Source of the DNA: an uncultured Chitinophaga sp. | GTDB lineage: Bacteria > Bacteroidota > Bacteroidia > Chitinophagales > Chitinophagaceae | DNA length: 64,000 nucleotides | Direction of reading: 5' to 3' | NCBI RefSeq assembly: GCF_937898475.1 | Contig: NZ_CALEJS010000042.1 | Coordinates: 186,001-250,000 of the forward strand | Shown: positions 1 to 8,464 of the stretch, piece by piece | How the letters are laid out: each line of letters starts with the position of its first letter | Position numbering within the stretch: position 1 is the stretch's first letter | The notes under the pieces: model-generated | Databases searched by the model: none | What the model was told of the DNA's origin: nothing | Seen by the model: only the letters and a program-made list of their open reading frames with translations | Position numbers and translations under genes: made by a program

Positions 1-1
1 C

Positions 2-70
2 ATCGCTTCTATTGGTATTGAAAGAACAATGAATAATTATAATAACTTGACTTTCCCTGCCGCTGAGTAA
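2..70 (+). CDS. C-terminal end of an unidentified protein (cut by window start)
   Basis: Frame 2 is open from the first base to a TAA at 68-70 and encodes 22 residues ending TFPAAE. The composition looks like ordinary protein and the next gene starts 53 bases later on the same strand, so this is probably the tail of an upstream gene. Too little is visible for a functional call, and a chance open frame of this length is also possible. Confidence 0.4.
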   Translation: MASIGIERTMNNYNNLTFPAAE

Positions 71-75
71 CTTTG
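47..75 (+). promoter_or_regulatory. Candidate Bacteroidota promoter for the FAH-family gene
   Basis: TTG at 47-49 and TAACTTTG at 68-75 (form TAnnTTTG) are separated by 18 bases, matching the known Bacteroidota sigma-A promoter layout. The start codon lies 48 bases downstream. The -33 element is weak (CTTG rather than TTTG), and the -7 element overlaps the preceding stop codon. Confidence 0.45.
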
Positions 76-122
76 AGTGCAGGAACGGAGCCATTTTATT
101 TAACCTTTTAAATGCACGCATC

Positions 123-734
123 ATGAAAATTATCTGCGTTGGAAGAAACTATGCCGAACATGCAAAAGAACTGAACAATGAGCTGCCAACGGAACCAGTC
201 TTATTTATGAAACCTAAAAATGCATTGTTGCAGAACAATCATCCTTTCTATTACCCCGATTTTACCGACAACCTGCATTATGAATGCGAACTGGTATTGC
301 GTGTATGCAAAAACGGAAAACATATACAGGAGAAATTTGCAGACAAGTACTACGACGCTATCTCAGTAGGGATCGATTTTACAGCACGCGATCTGCAGGA
401 TAAGCAGAAAACCAAAGGACTGCCCTGGGAGATCGCCAAGTCATTTGACAACTCTGCTGTGGTGGGTAAGTTCATACCTGTTACCCCTGAGCTGGATAAA
501 AAGGATATTAACTTCTGTCTGTATAAAAACAAGGAAATAGTTCAACAAGGCAATACGAAGGACCTCATTTTTAATTTCGACTTCCTGCTGTCTTATATTT
601 CTAAGTTCTTCACACTGAATATAGGCGACCTGATTTTTACCGGAACACCGGCGGGGGTGGGGCCTGTAGAGATAGGTGACACGCTGGAAGCCTTTATCGA
701 GAACGACAGCCTGCTGGAGTTTATGGTAAAGTAA
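123..734 (+). CDS. Fumarylacetoacetate hydrolase (FAH) family protein
   Basis: A short 203-residue FAH-fold protein of the FAHD1/YcgM type, a group that includes acylpyruvate hydrolases and oxaloacetate decarboxylases acting in the cytosol on small 2-oxo acids. The family's metal site is visible as the Glu-x-Glu pair at residues 54 and 56 and Asp85 in the VGIDFTARD segment. The N-terminal NYAEHAKEL and the C-terminal FTGTPAGVGP motifs are also typical. The length fits single-domain bacterial members. The ATG at 123 follows a plausible promoter. The exact substrate cannot be told from the sequence, and no pathway genes flank it. Confidence 0.88.
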   Translation: MKIICVGRNYAEHAKELNNELPTEPVLFMKPKNALLQNNHPFYYPDFTDNLHYECELVLRVCKNGKHIQEKFADKYYDAISVGIDFTARDLQDKQKTKGLPWEIAKSFDNSAVVGKFIPVTPELDKKDINFCLYKNKEIVQQGNTKDLIFNFDFLLSYISKFFTLNIGDLIFTGTPAGVGPVEIGDTLEAFIENDSLLEFMVK

Positions 735-816
735 TACAGGTTGAAAGTTTGAGTGTTTGAAAGTATCCCGCTGTCCGGGGCATCTTCAGCCACTTGAACT
801 TTCAGACTACCAACTT

Positions 817-1251
817 TCAGGGGATGTTGTGATAGATCACGTCCAGTATCCTGGTTAATTCCAAAAAGTCTTTTTCTGTCAGGTCTTTCCAGCCTGTTTT
901 ACGCATTTCCAGCACCAGGGGTCTTACTTCCTTATATTTTTCAATACCCGGCGGGGTCAGCTGCAAAAACACCTTGCGGCGGTCTGTCACAGCGGCTTCC
1001 CGTTGTACCAGGCCCTTTTTTACCATCAGCTCTATTATTCGGGATACAGTAGTGATATCCTTGGAAGTGAAACGGGCCAGCTCGTTATGGGTAATCTTTT
1101 TGTGCTTGTACAGGTTCTCAAGCAGCAGCCATTGATCTACGGTAATGTCTTTGTGGTGGGCATCAAAGGTCTGCTGCCAGTAATTGCGGATTTTTTTAAG
1201 GGTAGCGTCCAGCTTAAAAAAGGATGGGTTTGTGACGTAAGTATCGGGCAT
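817..1251 (-). CDS. MarR family transcriptional regulator
   Basis: A 144-residue winged-helix DNA-binding protein. Helix-turn-helix residues (KITHNELARFTSKDITTVSRIIELMVKKG, split across roughly 53-82) and the wing (REAAVTDRRKVFLQLT) match the MarR pattern, with dimerisation helices at both ends. It is divergent from the E1 dehydrogenase gene, and an inverted repeat sits between the two, so it probably controls itself and perhaps that enzyme. The ligand is unknown. Confidence 0.88.
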   Translation of the reverse strand: MPDTYVTNPSFFKLDATLKKIRNYWQQTFDAHHKDITVDQWLLLENLYKHKKITHNELARFTSKDITTVSRIIELMVKKGLVQREAAVTDRRKVFLQLTPPGIEKYKEVRPLVLEMRKTGWKDLTEKDFLELTRILDVIYHNIP

Positions 1252-1273
1252 ATTTTGTAATTTGCAGTAGCAA

Positions 1274-1291
1274 TAGTTGTATTAGCAACTA
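1274..1291. promoter_or_regulatory. Inverted repeat in the MarR/E1 divergent region, candidate MarR operator
   Basis: TAGTTG at 1274-1279 and CAACTA at 1286-1291 form a perfect 6-bp inverted repeat with a 6-bp spacer. It lies 23 bases before the MarR start and 33 bases before the E1 start. MarR dimers usually bind such 16-20 bp palindromes in divergent promoters. Assignment to this regulator rests only on position. Confidence 0.5.
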
Positions 1292-1323
1292 ATATGGAAT
1301 AGCTAAGACCAAAACATTTTTAC

Positions 1324-3453
1324 GTGTTTAAAGATAATACAAGCGTTCCAACTTTAAAAACCCCCGACACCAGCCAGGAACGCCGAACAGACAGATCGCA
1401 ATTACTCCGGGAGGCATACCGCCTGATGTGCCAGTCCCGACATATGGCCGCCACCTATGAGGCTAACCGTGCCATATGCAAATATGTGCACTCTGCCTCC
1501 AGCGGGCACGAAGCCATACAGATCGCAGCCGGCTTGCAATTACAGCCCTGGGATTACGCCAGCCCCTACTACCGGGACGACAGTATGCTGATGGCCATGG
1601 GCTTTAGCCCCCTTGAGCTGATGTTACAGCTCCTGGCCCGGGCAGATGATCCCTTTTCAGGCGGACGATCCTATTACTGCCATCCCTGCAGCCGGCAGCC
1701 AGACAGGCCGCTTATCCCACACCAGAGCAGCGCTACCGGTATGCAGGTGATCCCGGCCACCGGTATGGCGCAGGGCATCCGCTACCTGGAGCAAATAGGT
1801 GCGGAAACACTGCGGAAAGGCCCGGATGGTGAATCCCCGGTGGTACTATGCTCCCTGGGAGACGGCAGCGTTACGGAAGGGGAGGTAAGCGAAGCCTGGC
1901 AATTTGCCGTACTGCAGCAGCTTCCAGTGATCTACCTGGTGCAGGATAATGACTGGGGCATTTCTGCAACCGGCGTTGAAACACGGGCCATGGACGCTTA
2001 TGAATACGCAGCCGGCTTTAAAGGACTGGAACGTATGCGGATTGATGGCAGCGATTTTGACAAGTGCTACCAGGCCATGCAGACCGTCATCCGGTTTGTA
2101 CGTACCGAAAGAAAGCCGATACTGATACAGGCCAAAGTGCCATTGCTGGGACACCATACTTCCGGCGTGCGAAAAGAATGGTATCGTTCAGCAGAAGACC
2201 TCTCTGCACATGCCCGCCGTGACCCTATGCCTTTGCTGCGTCAGTTGCTGGTAGAAGAAGGCATCAGCGAAGCAGCCATCGCAGCTATAGAAGCAGCTGC
2301 CGCGCAGACAGTAGCCGCCGCTTTTGAGACAGCAGTGAATGCCCCTGAGCCGGATCCTCAGACCGTAACCGCACACGTGTTTGCCCCTACACCGGTTGAC
2401 AGAGAATCAGGTACCCGCAGCCCCGCCACCGGCAACAAGGTGGTGATGGTGGATGCTGCACTGCATGCCGTTGAAGAGATATTGCAACAATACCCCGAAG
2501 CCATTTTTTATGGACAGGATGTTGGCCGGCGTTTGGGCGGCGTATTCAGGGAAGCAGCTACCCTGGCAGAGAAGTTCGGTGATCACCGTGTATATAATAC
2601 CGCTATACAGGAAGCGTACATTATTGGCGCAACCGCAGGCTTGTATGCAGTGGGGGTTAAGCCCATTGTAGAAGTACAGTTTGCCGATTACATCTATACC
2701 GCGTTTAACCAGCTGGTAACCGAAATTTCAAAATCCTGTTACCTCAGCGCCGGTAAGTTCCCGGTACAAACGCTGATACGGGTGCCAATAGGCGCCTATG
2801 GTGGTGGTGGCCCTTATCATTCCGGCAGTATAGAAACCACACTGCTGAGCATTAAAGGTATCAAGGTGGTATATCCTTCCAACGGGGCGGATATGAAAGG
2901 CCTGATGAAAGCTGCCTTCCTGGATCCCAACCCGGTAGTGATGCTGGAACATAAAGGACTTTACTGGAGCAAGGTACCGGGCACACAGGAAGCCATGACC
3001 ATAGAGCCTTCAGCTGATTATGTGCTGCCGCTGGGAAAAGGCAGGGTAGTGCTGGCTGCACATCCCAAAGATGTGCAACGTGGCAACAGTATATGCATCA
3101 TCACCTATGGCATGGGCGTTTACTGGGCGCTTGCTGCAGCAAAGCATTTCCCGGGCTGCGTGGAGATCGTAGACCTGCGCACCCTGCAGCCGCTGGATGA
3201 AGCCCTGGTGTTTGAGACGGTGAACAGGCATGGAAAATGCCTGGTGCTTACAGAAGAACAACTTAACAACTCCTTTGCGCAGGCCCTGGCTGCCCGCATC
3301 CAGCAACAATGCTTCAAACGCCTGGATGCGCCGGTATATACTTTTGGGGCGTTAAACCTCCCGGCTGTACCCATTAACATGGAACTGGAAAAGGCAATGT
3401 TGCCGACCACGGAAAAGGTAACTGCCGTGATAGGTGAATTACTGGCCTACTAA
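1324..3453 (+). CDS. Fused alpha/beta 2-oxoacid dehydrogenase E1 component (thiamine diphosphate)
   Basis: A 709-residue protein in which the E1 alpha and beta chains of a branched-chain 2-oxoacid or pyruvate dehydrogenase are joined. The alpha half (about 20-335) carries the thiamine diphosphate motif from GDG at 179-181 to the Asn at 209. The beta half (about 370-709) has the FYGQDVGRRLGGVFR and RVPIGAYGGGGPYHSG segments. E1 decarboxylates a 2-oxoacid and passes the acyl group to lipoyl-E2. Fused E1 proteins are common in Bacteroidota and are usually annotated as dehydrogenase E1 component. The start shown is GTG; the first internal ATG would remove conserved sequence. No E2 or E3 gene is adjacent, so partners must be elsewhere. 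Branched-chain versus pyruvate substrate is not decided. Confidence 0.9.
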   Translation: MFKDNTSVPTLKTPDTSQERRTDRSQLLREAYRLMCQSRHMAATYEANRAICKYVHSASSGHEAIQIAAGLQLQPWDYASPYYRDDSMLMAMGFSPLELMLQLLARADDPFSGGRSYYCHPCSRQPDRPLIPHQSSATGMQVIPATGMAQGIRYLEQIGAETLRKGPDGESPVVLCSLGDGSVTEGEVSEAWQFAVLQQLPVIYLVQDNDWGISATGVETRAMDAYEYAAGFKGLERMRIDGSDFDKCYQAMQTVIRFVRTERKPILIQAKVPLLGHHTSGVRKEWYRSAEDLSAHARRDPMPLLRQLLVEEGISEAAIAAIEAAAAQTVAAAFETAVNAPEPDPQTVTAHVFAPTPVDRESGTRSPATGNKVVMVDAALHAVEEILQQYPEAIFYGQDVGRRLGGVFREAATLAEKFGDHRVYNTAIQEAYIIGATAGLYAVGVKPIVEVQFADYIYTAFNQLVTEISKSCYLSAGKFPVQTLIRVPIGAYGGGGPYHSGSIETTLLSIKGIKVVYPSNGADMKGLMKAAFLDPNPVVMLEHKGLYWSKVPGTQEAMTIEPSADYVLPLGKGRVVLAAHPKDVQRGNSICIITYGMGVYWALAAAKHFPGCVEIVDLRTLQPLDEALVFETVNRHGKCLVLTEEQLNNSFAQALAARIQQQCFKRLDAPVYTFGALNLPAVPINMELEKAMLPTTEKVTAVIGELLAY

Positions 3454-3529
3454 AGCAACCTGAAAAAGAAGTAAATTCGGAAAGCAGATTTCATTGAGCG
3501 AAATAATCTCACACTAAAATTATTGCATC

Positions 3530-3931
3530 ATGAAAGTCGCTGTATTACTTGGCCGGGTACTCTTTTCCCTGATCTTTCTCTTTACCATACCCGGGCATTT
3601 TTCTCCTCAGCTGATTGGTTATGCCGCTGCCCAGGGTGTACCAGCTCCTTCATTCCTGGTGCCGCTTTCAGGTATCATAGCGTTTGCGGGTGGACTCAGT
3701 ATCGTTTTTGGCTATAAGGCCAAACTGGGCGCATGGCTGATCATTATTTTCCTGGTGCCCGTAACCTTGTTTATGCATGCTTTCTGGAAAATTACAGACC
3801 CGGTAGCGCAACAAATGGACATGGTCATGTTCATGAAGAATGTTGGCCTCACAGGGGCCGCCTTAATGATCACTTATTTTGGCGCCGGGCCGCTGAGCGT
3901 AGATGAGAAGATGGCCGGGAACAGAAAATAG
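3530..3931 (+). CDS. DoxX family membrane protein
   Basis: A 133-residue protein with four hydrophobic segments and the DoxX-type pattern: an N-terminal LLGRVLFSLIFL helix, then GIIAFAGGLSIVFGYKAKLGAWLI. DoxX proteins are small inner-membrane proteins linked in some bacteria to quinone redox reactions, but most have no proven role. It is a single gene 76 bases after E1. It ends 4 bases before the convergent EamA gene. Confidence 0.85.
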   Translation: MKVAVLLGRVLFSLIFLFTIPGHFSPQLIGYAAAQGVPAPSFLVPLSGIIAFAGGLSIVFGYKAKLGAWLIIIFLVPVTLFMHAFWKITDPVAQQMDMVMFMKNVGLTGAALMITYFGAGPLSVDEKMAGNRK

Positions 3932-3935
3932 CTGC

Positions 3936-4808
3936 TTACTTACTGAACTTTTCCCGCTGGGCCAGGTATAACCCTGCTATTACTAAGGCCGTTCCGGCAA
4001 AAGTATAGGCAGTGATGGGCTCATGTAGCAACAGGGAGGAGTATACGAAACCAAAGATAGGGCAGAGGAATAACCAGAAGGAGGCACGTACGGTATCCAG
4101 TTTCACCAGGTAGAACCAGAGCTGCAGCGCTATAATTGACACCGGCAGGATCAGCCAGAACACCGCTCCCCAGAAGGAAAGGCTAAGATGCGTGGCGCCT
4201 GAACGGGCGGTGAGGGCAGTGAAGGGTAACAGCATACATCCACCCAGCAATACCTGCCATCCATTAAAGGCCAGGTTGGGTATCTGCCATTTTACCCGGC
4301 TGTAATATACCGTAGCTATTGAAACGGATACCATCCCTGTGAGCAGGATGGCCAGCCCCCTGATGGTAGCGTGACTGTCCTGTAAAAGGGGGTAGGTGGC
4401 CAGCCCCACACCAGCCAGTCCCAGTATCACGCCTGTTATTTCATACCAGCGTAGTTTTCTTTTAAGCCAGACTGCAGATATCACCATAATGAACAGCGGG
4501 CTGGTAGCGGTAGAAAGGCTACCGATACCGGCGGACACTTCTTTCATGGCCAATACAAAGCATCCCAGGTAAATGGTGGTATTGAGCAGTGCAAATATTG
4601 CCAGCTGGCGCCATTCAGCGCCTTTGGGCAACGCATATCGTTTGCTGCGCAGTACAATATAAGCAAAGGCTAACATGAGCAGGCCCGCCAGCAGAAAGCG
4701 TACATTGGCCAATACCAGCGGATCGGCAGCCTGAATGCCTATCTTGGTTGCCACGGCGGCAGAAGCCCATAAGGCCGCAAAAAGAAATCCGGCTAGTAGC
4801 TGTTTCAT
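3936..4808 (-). CDS. EamA/DMT-superfamily transporter
   Basis: A 290-residue inner-membrane protein with about ten transmembrane segments arranged as two EamA repeats (roughly 5-140 and 150-285), as in drug/metabolite exporters such as RhaT- and YdcZ-like proteins. The substrate is unknown. It begins 45 bases after the NRAMP-like gene on the same strand, so it could be the last gene of the receptor-PepSY-pxp operon or have its own promoter. Confidence 0.85.
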   Translation of the reverse strand: MKQLLAGFLFAALWASAAVATKIGIQAADPLVLANVRFLLAGLLMLAFAYIVLRSKRYALPKGAEWRQLAIFALLNTTIYLGCFVLAMKEVSAGIGSLSTATSPLFIMVISAVWLKRKLRWYEITGVILGLAGVGLATYPLLQDSHATIRGLAILLTGMVSVSIATVYYSRVKWQIPNLAFNGWQVLLGGCMLLPFTALTARSGATHLSLSFWGAVFWLILPVSIIALQLWFYLVKLDTVRASFWLFLCPIFGFVYSSLLLHEPITAYTFAGTALVIAGLYLAQREKFSK

Positions 4809-4853
4809 AAAAACCGTGCAAGTTACAATTCCCTGGTGATAATTATTGTGTGA

Positions 4854-6032
4854 TCAGGATGACAGCCATTGACGGATGGTCAATATGCTTAGCCAGGCCA
4901 TCACCAGCGCAACCACCCACCCGGCCAGCTGCATCCATAGCGGGTGGCGGTAACCGCCCATCAGCTTTTTACGGGTAGCAGCTACCAGTATGATGATCAG
5001 CGCCACCGGCAGAATAAGCCCGTTGAGGGCGCCCGCAATGATCAGCAGGCGGATAGGCTGTCCTACAGCAATAAAGATCAGCGTTGAGCATATAATGAAA
5101 AGAGAAATGAACCAGCGTTCATGCAGAGCAACAAAGGGATGGCGGGTTTTTATGAAAGAAACGGAGGTGTATGCAGCTCCTACTACCGAGGTGATGGCTG
5201 CGCTCCACATCACGACACCGAAAAAGCGGTACCCTATCTCCCCCGCGGCAAAACGGAATACCGCTGCGGGTGGATTATTGCCTTGCAGCGCAGCGCCCTG
5301 CATTACCACACCCAGCACCGCCAGGAACAATACGCTCCGCATAATGCCGGTGATAATGATACCGCTTACCGCACTTTTATTAACATACTTTACCTGCAGC
5401 GGGCCGCTGATACCGGCGTCCAGCAGGCGGTGAGCTCCTGCAAAACTGATATAGCCGCCTACGGTGCCACCAACCAGGGTAACAATCGTTTTGGCGTCTA
5501 TCATGTTGGGCCATATACTTTGCGACAGGGCTAATGTCAGGGGGGGCCTGGAACTGATCGCTACATATAATGTAAGCAACACCATGAGGATGCCCAGCCA
5601 TCTTGCAAACTGGTCCATGGCCTTACCGGCTTCCCTCATCCAGAAAATGAACAGGGCCACACCACAGCTGATCAGTGCTCCATAGGTGGTATCCATGCCG
5701 CTCAATACTTCCAGTCCAAGTCCGCAGCCCGCAATATTCCCGATATTGAAGGCCAGTCCGCCCAGTGCTATCAGCGCTGCCAGCAGGTAACCCATACCGG
5801 GCAGCAGCTCATTGGCAAGATCCTGTGCACGGCGGTTGGTAAGGGTGAGGATACGCCAGATGTTCAGTTGCGCGCCAATGTCCAGCAGTATGGATACCAG
5901 TATTACAAAGCCAAAGGCGGCAGCCAGCTGCCGGGTAAATACGGTGGTTTGCGTCAGAAAGCCGGGGCCGATGGCAGAAGTGGCCATCAGGAAAGCGGCG
6001 CCAAGCAGGGCAGAAGATCGTTGCTGGTTCAA
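4854..6032 (-). CDS. NRAMP-fold transporter (YcsG-like) of the 5-oxoprolinase operon
   Basis: A 392-residue, about eleven-helix protein resembling the NRAMP family. The canonical first-helix DPGN metal motif is replaced by GPGF at about residues 22-25 (context TSAIGPGFLTQ). The sixth-helix MPH motif is also absent (GGYISFAGAHRLLDAG instead). Bacillus subtilis has an NRAMP-like YcsG next to its 5-oxoprolinase genes, so the linkage is known. Loss of both metal motifs argues against simple divalent-metal transport and suggests another solute, perhaps 5-oxoproline; that is inference. The start is a TTG that overlaps the TGA of pxpA (TTGA), implying translational coupling. Confidence 0.82.
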   Translation of the reverse strand: MNQQRSSALLGAAFLMATSAIGPGFLTQTTVFTRQLAAAFGFVILVSILLDIGAQLNIWRILTLTNRRAQDLANELLPGMGYLLAALIALGGLAFNIGNIAGCGLGLEVLSGMDTTYGALISCGVALFIFWMREAGKAMDQFARWLGILMVLLTLYVAISSRPPLTLALSQSIWPNMIDAKTIVTLVGGTVGGYISFAGAHRLLDAGISGPLQVKYVNKSAVSGIIITGIMRSVLFLAVLGVVMQGAALQGNNPPAAVFRFAAGEIGYRFFGVVMWSAAITSVVGAAYTSVSFIKTRHPFVALHERWFISLFIICSTLIFIAVGQPIRLLIIAGALNGLILPVALIIILVAATRKKLMGGYRHPLWMQLAGWVVALVMAWLSILTIRQWLSS

Positions 6033-6769
6033 GGGCGGCGGATAGTTAAATGATGATCCTGTAGGGCGGTATGAATGGCGCGGGCAAAGGTAACGGCATG
6101 GGGGCCGTCGCCATGCAGGCAGATGGTTTCCGCGCTGAGCGGTATCGTTTGCCCGTTTACGGTAGTTACCTTTTGTTGTGTAACCATTTGCAATACCTGT
6201 TGAATGGCCTTCTCTTCTGTGTCTATCAGGGCATTAGGCTGGTTCCTGGGCGTAAGCGATCCATCATCCTGGTAGGTCCTGTCTGCAAATACCTCGCTGG
6301 CAGTTTTCAGTCCGGCTTCCTGTGCTGCCCGTATCAGCCAGCTGTTGCTAAGTCCGAAAAGGCATAGTTGTTTATCAACATCATATACCGCTTTGGCAAT
6401 CACCCGGGCCATAGCGGGTATCCTGGCGGCCATGTTATACAGGGCGCCGTGAGGTTTTACATGTACCAGGCGGGTATGCAGTTTGCGGCATATTACCTGC
6501 AGGGCAAATATCTGTGTGGTAACAAGATCGTACAATGCGTTGTCTGACAGCTGCTGTTCTGTTCTGCCGAAGTTTTGTTTGTCTGCAAAACCGGGATGGG
6601 CGCCTATGGCTACTTTATGTTGTACGGCCAGGGCGGCGGTACGCTGCATCGTGTCCGGACTGCCGGCATGATAGCCGCATGCAATATTGGCGCTGCTGAT
6701 GAAGGGCATGATCGCTTCATCTGTATCCAGTCCTTCGCCTATGTCGCAGTTTAAGTCAATGTAAGCCAT
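6029..6769 (-). CDS. pxpA: 5-oxoprolinase subunit A (LamB/YcsF family)
   Basis: A 246-residue LamB/YcsF protein. PxpA works with PxpB and PxpC to hydrolyse 5-oxo-L-proline (pyroglutamate, a damage product of glutamate and glutamine) to glutamate with ATP. Signature segments are DLNCDIGEG at the N-terminus, ANIACGYHAGSPDTM and GAHPGFAD. A frame extends 13 codons further upstream, but the ATG at 6769 gives the family-typical N-terminus MAYIDLNCDIGEG. It overlaps pxpC by 14 bases. All three subunits are present in order B-C-A. Confidence 0.93.
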   Translation of the reverse strand: MAYIDLNCDIGEGLDTDEAIMPFISSANIACGYHAGSPDTMQRTAALAVQHKVAIGAHPGFADKQNFGRTEQQLSDNALYDLVTTQIFALQVICRKLHTRLVHVKPHGALYNMAARIPAMARVIAKAVYDVDKQLCLFGLSNSWLIRAAQEAGLKTASEVFADRTYQDDGSLTPRNQPNALIDTEEKAIQQVLQMVTQQKVTTVNGQTIPLSAETICLHGDGPHAVTFARAIHTALQDHHLTIRRP

Positions 6770-7757
6770 AGTGGGATAGCCATTCTTCCAACCGTAATTT
6801 ACAGGCATTTTGCATAAAGTGCAAGCGCTGCTCCTGCTGCCAGAGCAGTTCTTCTGCTGTTTCTGCGGGGATCATCAGGAAGCGGATCTCATCGCGGGGC
6901 CTGAGCTGGGAGAGGGCAGGCTGGTCTGCAGTGATCACATGCGCCACCCGCGGGTAACCACCGGTGGTCTGGTGATCGGCCATGAGGATGATCAGGTGTC
7001 CATTGGGTAACAGCTGTATGGTGCCCCTGGTTACACCGGCGGATATCTGTTCGCGGTACTCCGCCATCTTCAGGGAGGGGCCGCGCAGGCGGAAGCCCAT
7101 ACGATCACTTTGGGGACCTATTTCAAAAGCGGCGCCGGTTAACAGTTGCCGGGCATGATCGTTTAGCAGTGCAAAGCCGCTGCCTTCGGTAATATGCAAC
7201 TGGCCCGGCGGGCCGTATAAGTCGGCAACGCCCGCTGTCCAGGGCAGTATCATCAGCTCCTGCTTTCCCAGTACGGTGGTATAAGAGTTGGTTATGCAGA
7301 ACGGCACTACGTCATTCTTTTGCAGGGCTCTGCCATTGAAGCCTCCTGCAGCGGCTTTAAGATGCGTACTGTAGCTGTTCAGCCAGGGTTGGAGCGACAG
7401 GCCATGACGAATGGCCAGGTAGCTGCATGCACCACCAACGGGTTTGGTGAAACGAAGTACGGTCTGGCCGGATACCAGCAAGGGCTTATTGATGGGCACG
7501 GGCTGATCATTGATCATGGCGCCCATGTCTGCACCAGACAAAGCGATCATGGCATGTGCCTCAAACAGGAAAGCGGCAGCGGGGAAATGCATTTCTATCA
7601 CAGCTTCGCCAGGCGGGTTCCCTACCAGGCTGTTGGCCACCTGCATGGCCACACGGTCCATCACCCCGCCGGGGTTAATGCCCAGGTGCTGGTAGCCGGA
7701 ACGTCCGGCATCCTGCACCGTATCCAGCAGGCCGGGTTGCAATACACGTATGCTCAT
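6756..7757 (-). CDS. pxpC: 5-oxoprolinase subunit C (biotin-dependent carboxyltransferase-like, KipA)
   Basis: A 333-residue AHS2/KipA-family protein. The start ..GYQHLGINPGGVMDRVAMQ.. is the family's hallmark, and the GFRLRGP and GTIQLLPNGHLIILMADHQTTGGYPR stretches (split here) further identify it. With PxpB it forms the complex that takes part in ATP-dependent 5-oxoproline ring opening. Start ATG at 7757 overlaps the pxpB stop by 4 bases (ATGA). Confidence 0.93.
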   Translation of the reverse strand: MSIRVLQPGLLDTVQDAGRSGYQHLGINPGGVMDRVAMQVANSLVGNPPGEAVIEMHFPAAAFLFEAHAMIALSGADMGAMINDQPVPINKPLLVSGQTVLRFTKPVGGACSYLAIRHGLSLQPWLNSYSTHLKAAAGGFNGRALQKNDVVPFCITNSYTTVLGKQELMILPWTAGVADLYGPPGQLHITEGSGFALLNDHARQLLTGAAFEIGPQSDRMGFRLRGPSLKMAEYREQISAGVTRGTIQLLPNGHLIILMADHQTTGGYPRVAHVITADQPALSQLRPRDEIRFLMIPAETAEELLWQQEQRLHFMQNACKLRLEEWLSHYGLH

Positions 7758-8464
7758 GAAGGTTGTTGCATTTGATAGAATGTTTCAAGCGTGATGGGTA
7801 CAAACTGTACCTGGTCGCCCGGCCTGCAGTAGCAGGGATCCTGGGCGGACGGATCAAACAGGCGGATGGGCGTTTGCCCGATAATATTCCAGCCCCCGGG
7901 AGATGACAACGGGTAAATACCGGTTTGTTCACCGGCAATGCCTACACTGCCCGCCGGTATTGCTGTACGGGGCTGTTTAAGCCGCGGGCTGGCCAGCCGG
8001 GCGTCTACCTTGCCCATATAGGGGAAACCGGGCAGAAAGCCGATCATATACACCGTATAGGTTTGCGCGGTATGCAAGGTAATCAGCGCTGCTTCAGACA
8101 TTCCCTTTTGCTGCGCCAGCACGCTAAGGTCCGGCGCAAGGGAGGGATGGTAACACACGGGTATCTGCAGGCTGCGCGATACCGTCGTTCCGGTATCTGT
8201 TACCTGCTGCAATGATCTCTTGATAAAATCGCTGATCCAGGCCCTGGCCGGGCGGTTTATTTTCTGCCTGATGGCGGCTGCATCGTACAGAACGGCCAGG
8301 GAGGCATAAGCGGGGATCAGATCTGTGATGAAGGAAAGCTTTAAGGACTGCAGGCAGTGAAAAGCTTTCATTACCTGTTCATGTATGTGTGGGGCTATCT
8401 GCTGTTCCCATTCGATTATGACGGCGTTATCGCCCAGCGGAGTTATGCTAAAAGTTGTGTTCAT
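7754..8464 (-). CDS. pxpB: 5-oxoprolinase subunit B (KipI family)
   Basis: A 236-residue AHS1/KipI-family protein. IGFLPGFPYMGKVD, the IPAGSVGIAGEQTGIYP segment and SSPGGWNIIGQTP are conserved family stretches. It partners PxpC and PxpA in pyroglutamate hydrolysis; the related B. subtilis KipI also inhibits the sporulation kinase KinA, a role not expected here. Its ATG overlaps the TGA of the PepSY gene by 4 bases, tying the 5-oxoprolinase genes to the upstream receptor gene pair. Confidence 0.93.
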   Translation of the reverse strand: MNTTFSITPLGDNAVIIEWEQQIAPHIHEQVMKAFHCLQSLKLSFITDLIPAYASLAVLYDAAAIRQKINRPARAWISDFIKRSLQQVTDTGTTVSRSLQIPVCYHPSLAPDLSVLAQQKGMSEAALITLHTAQTYTVYMIGFLPGFPYMGKVDARLASPRLKQPRTAIPAGSVGIAGEQTGIYPLSSPGGWNIIGQTPIRLFDPSAQDPCYCRPGDQVQFVPITLETFYQMQQPS

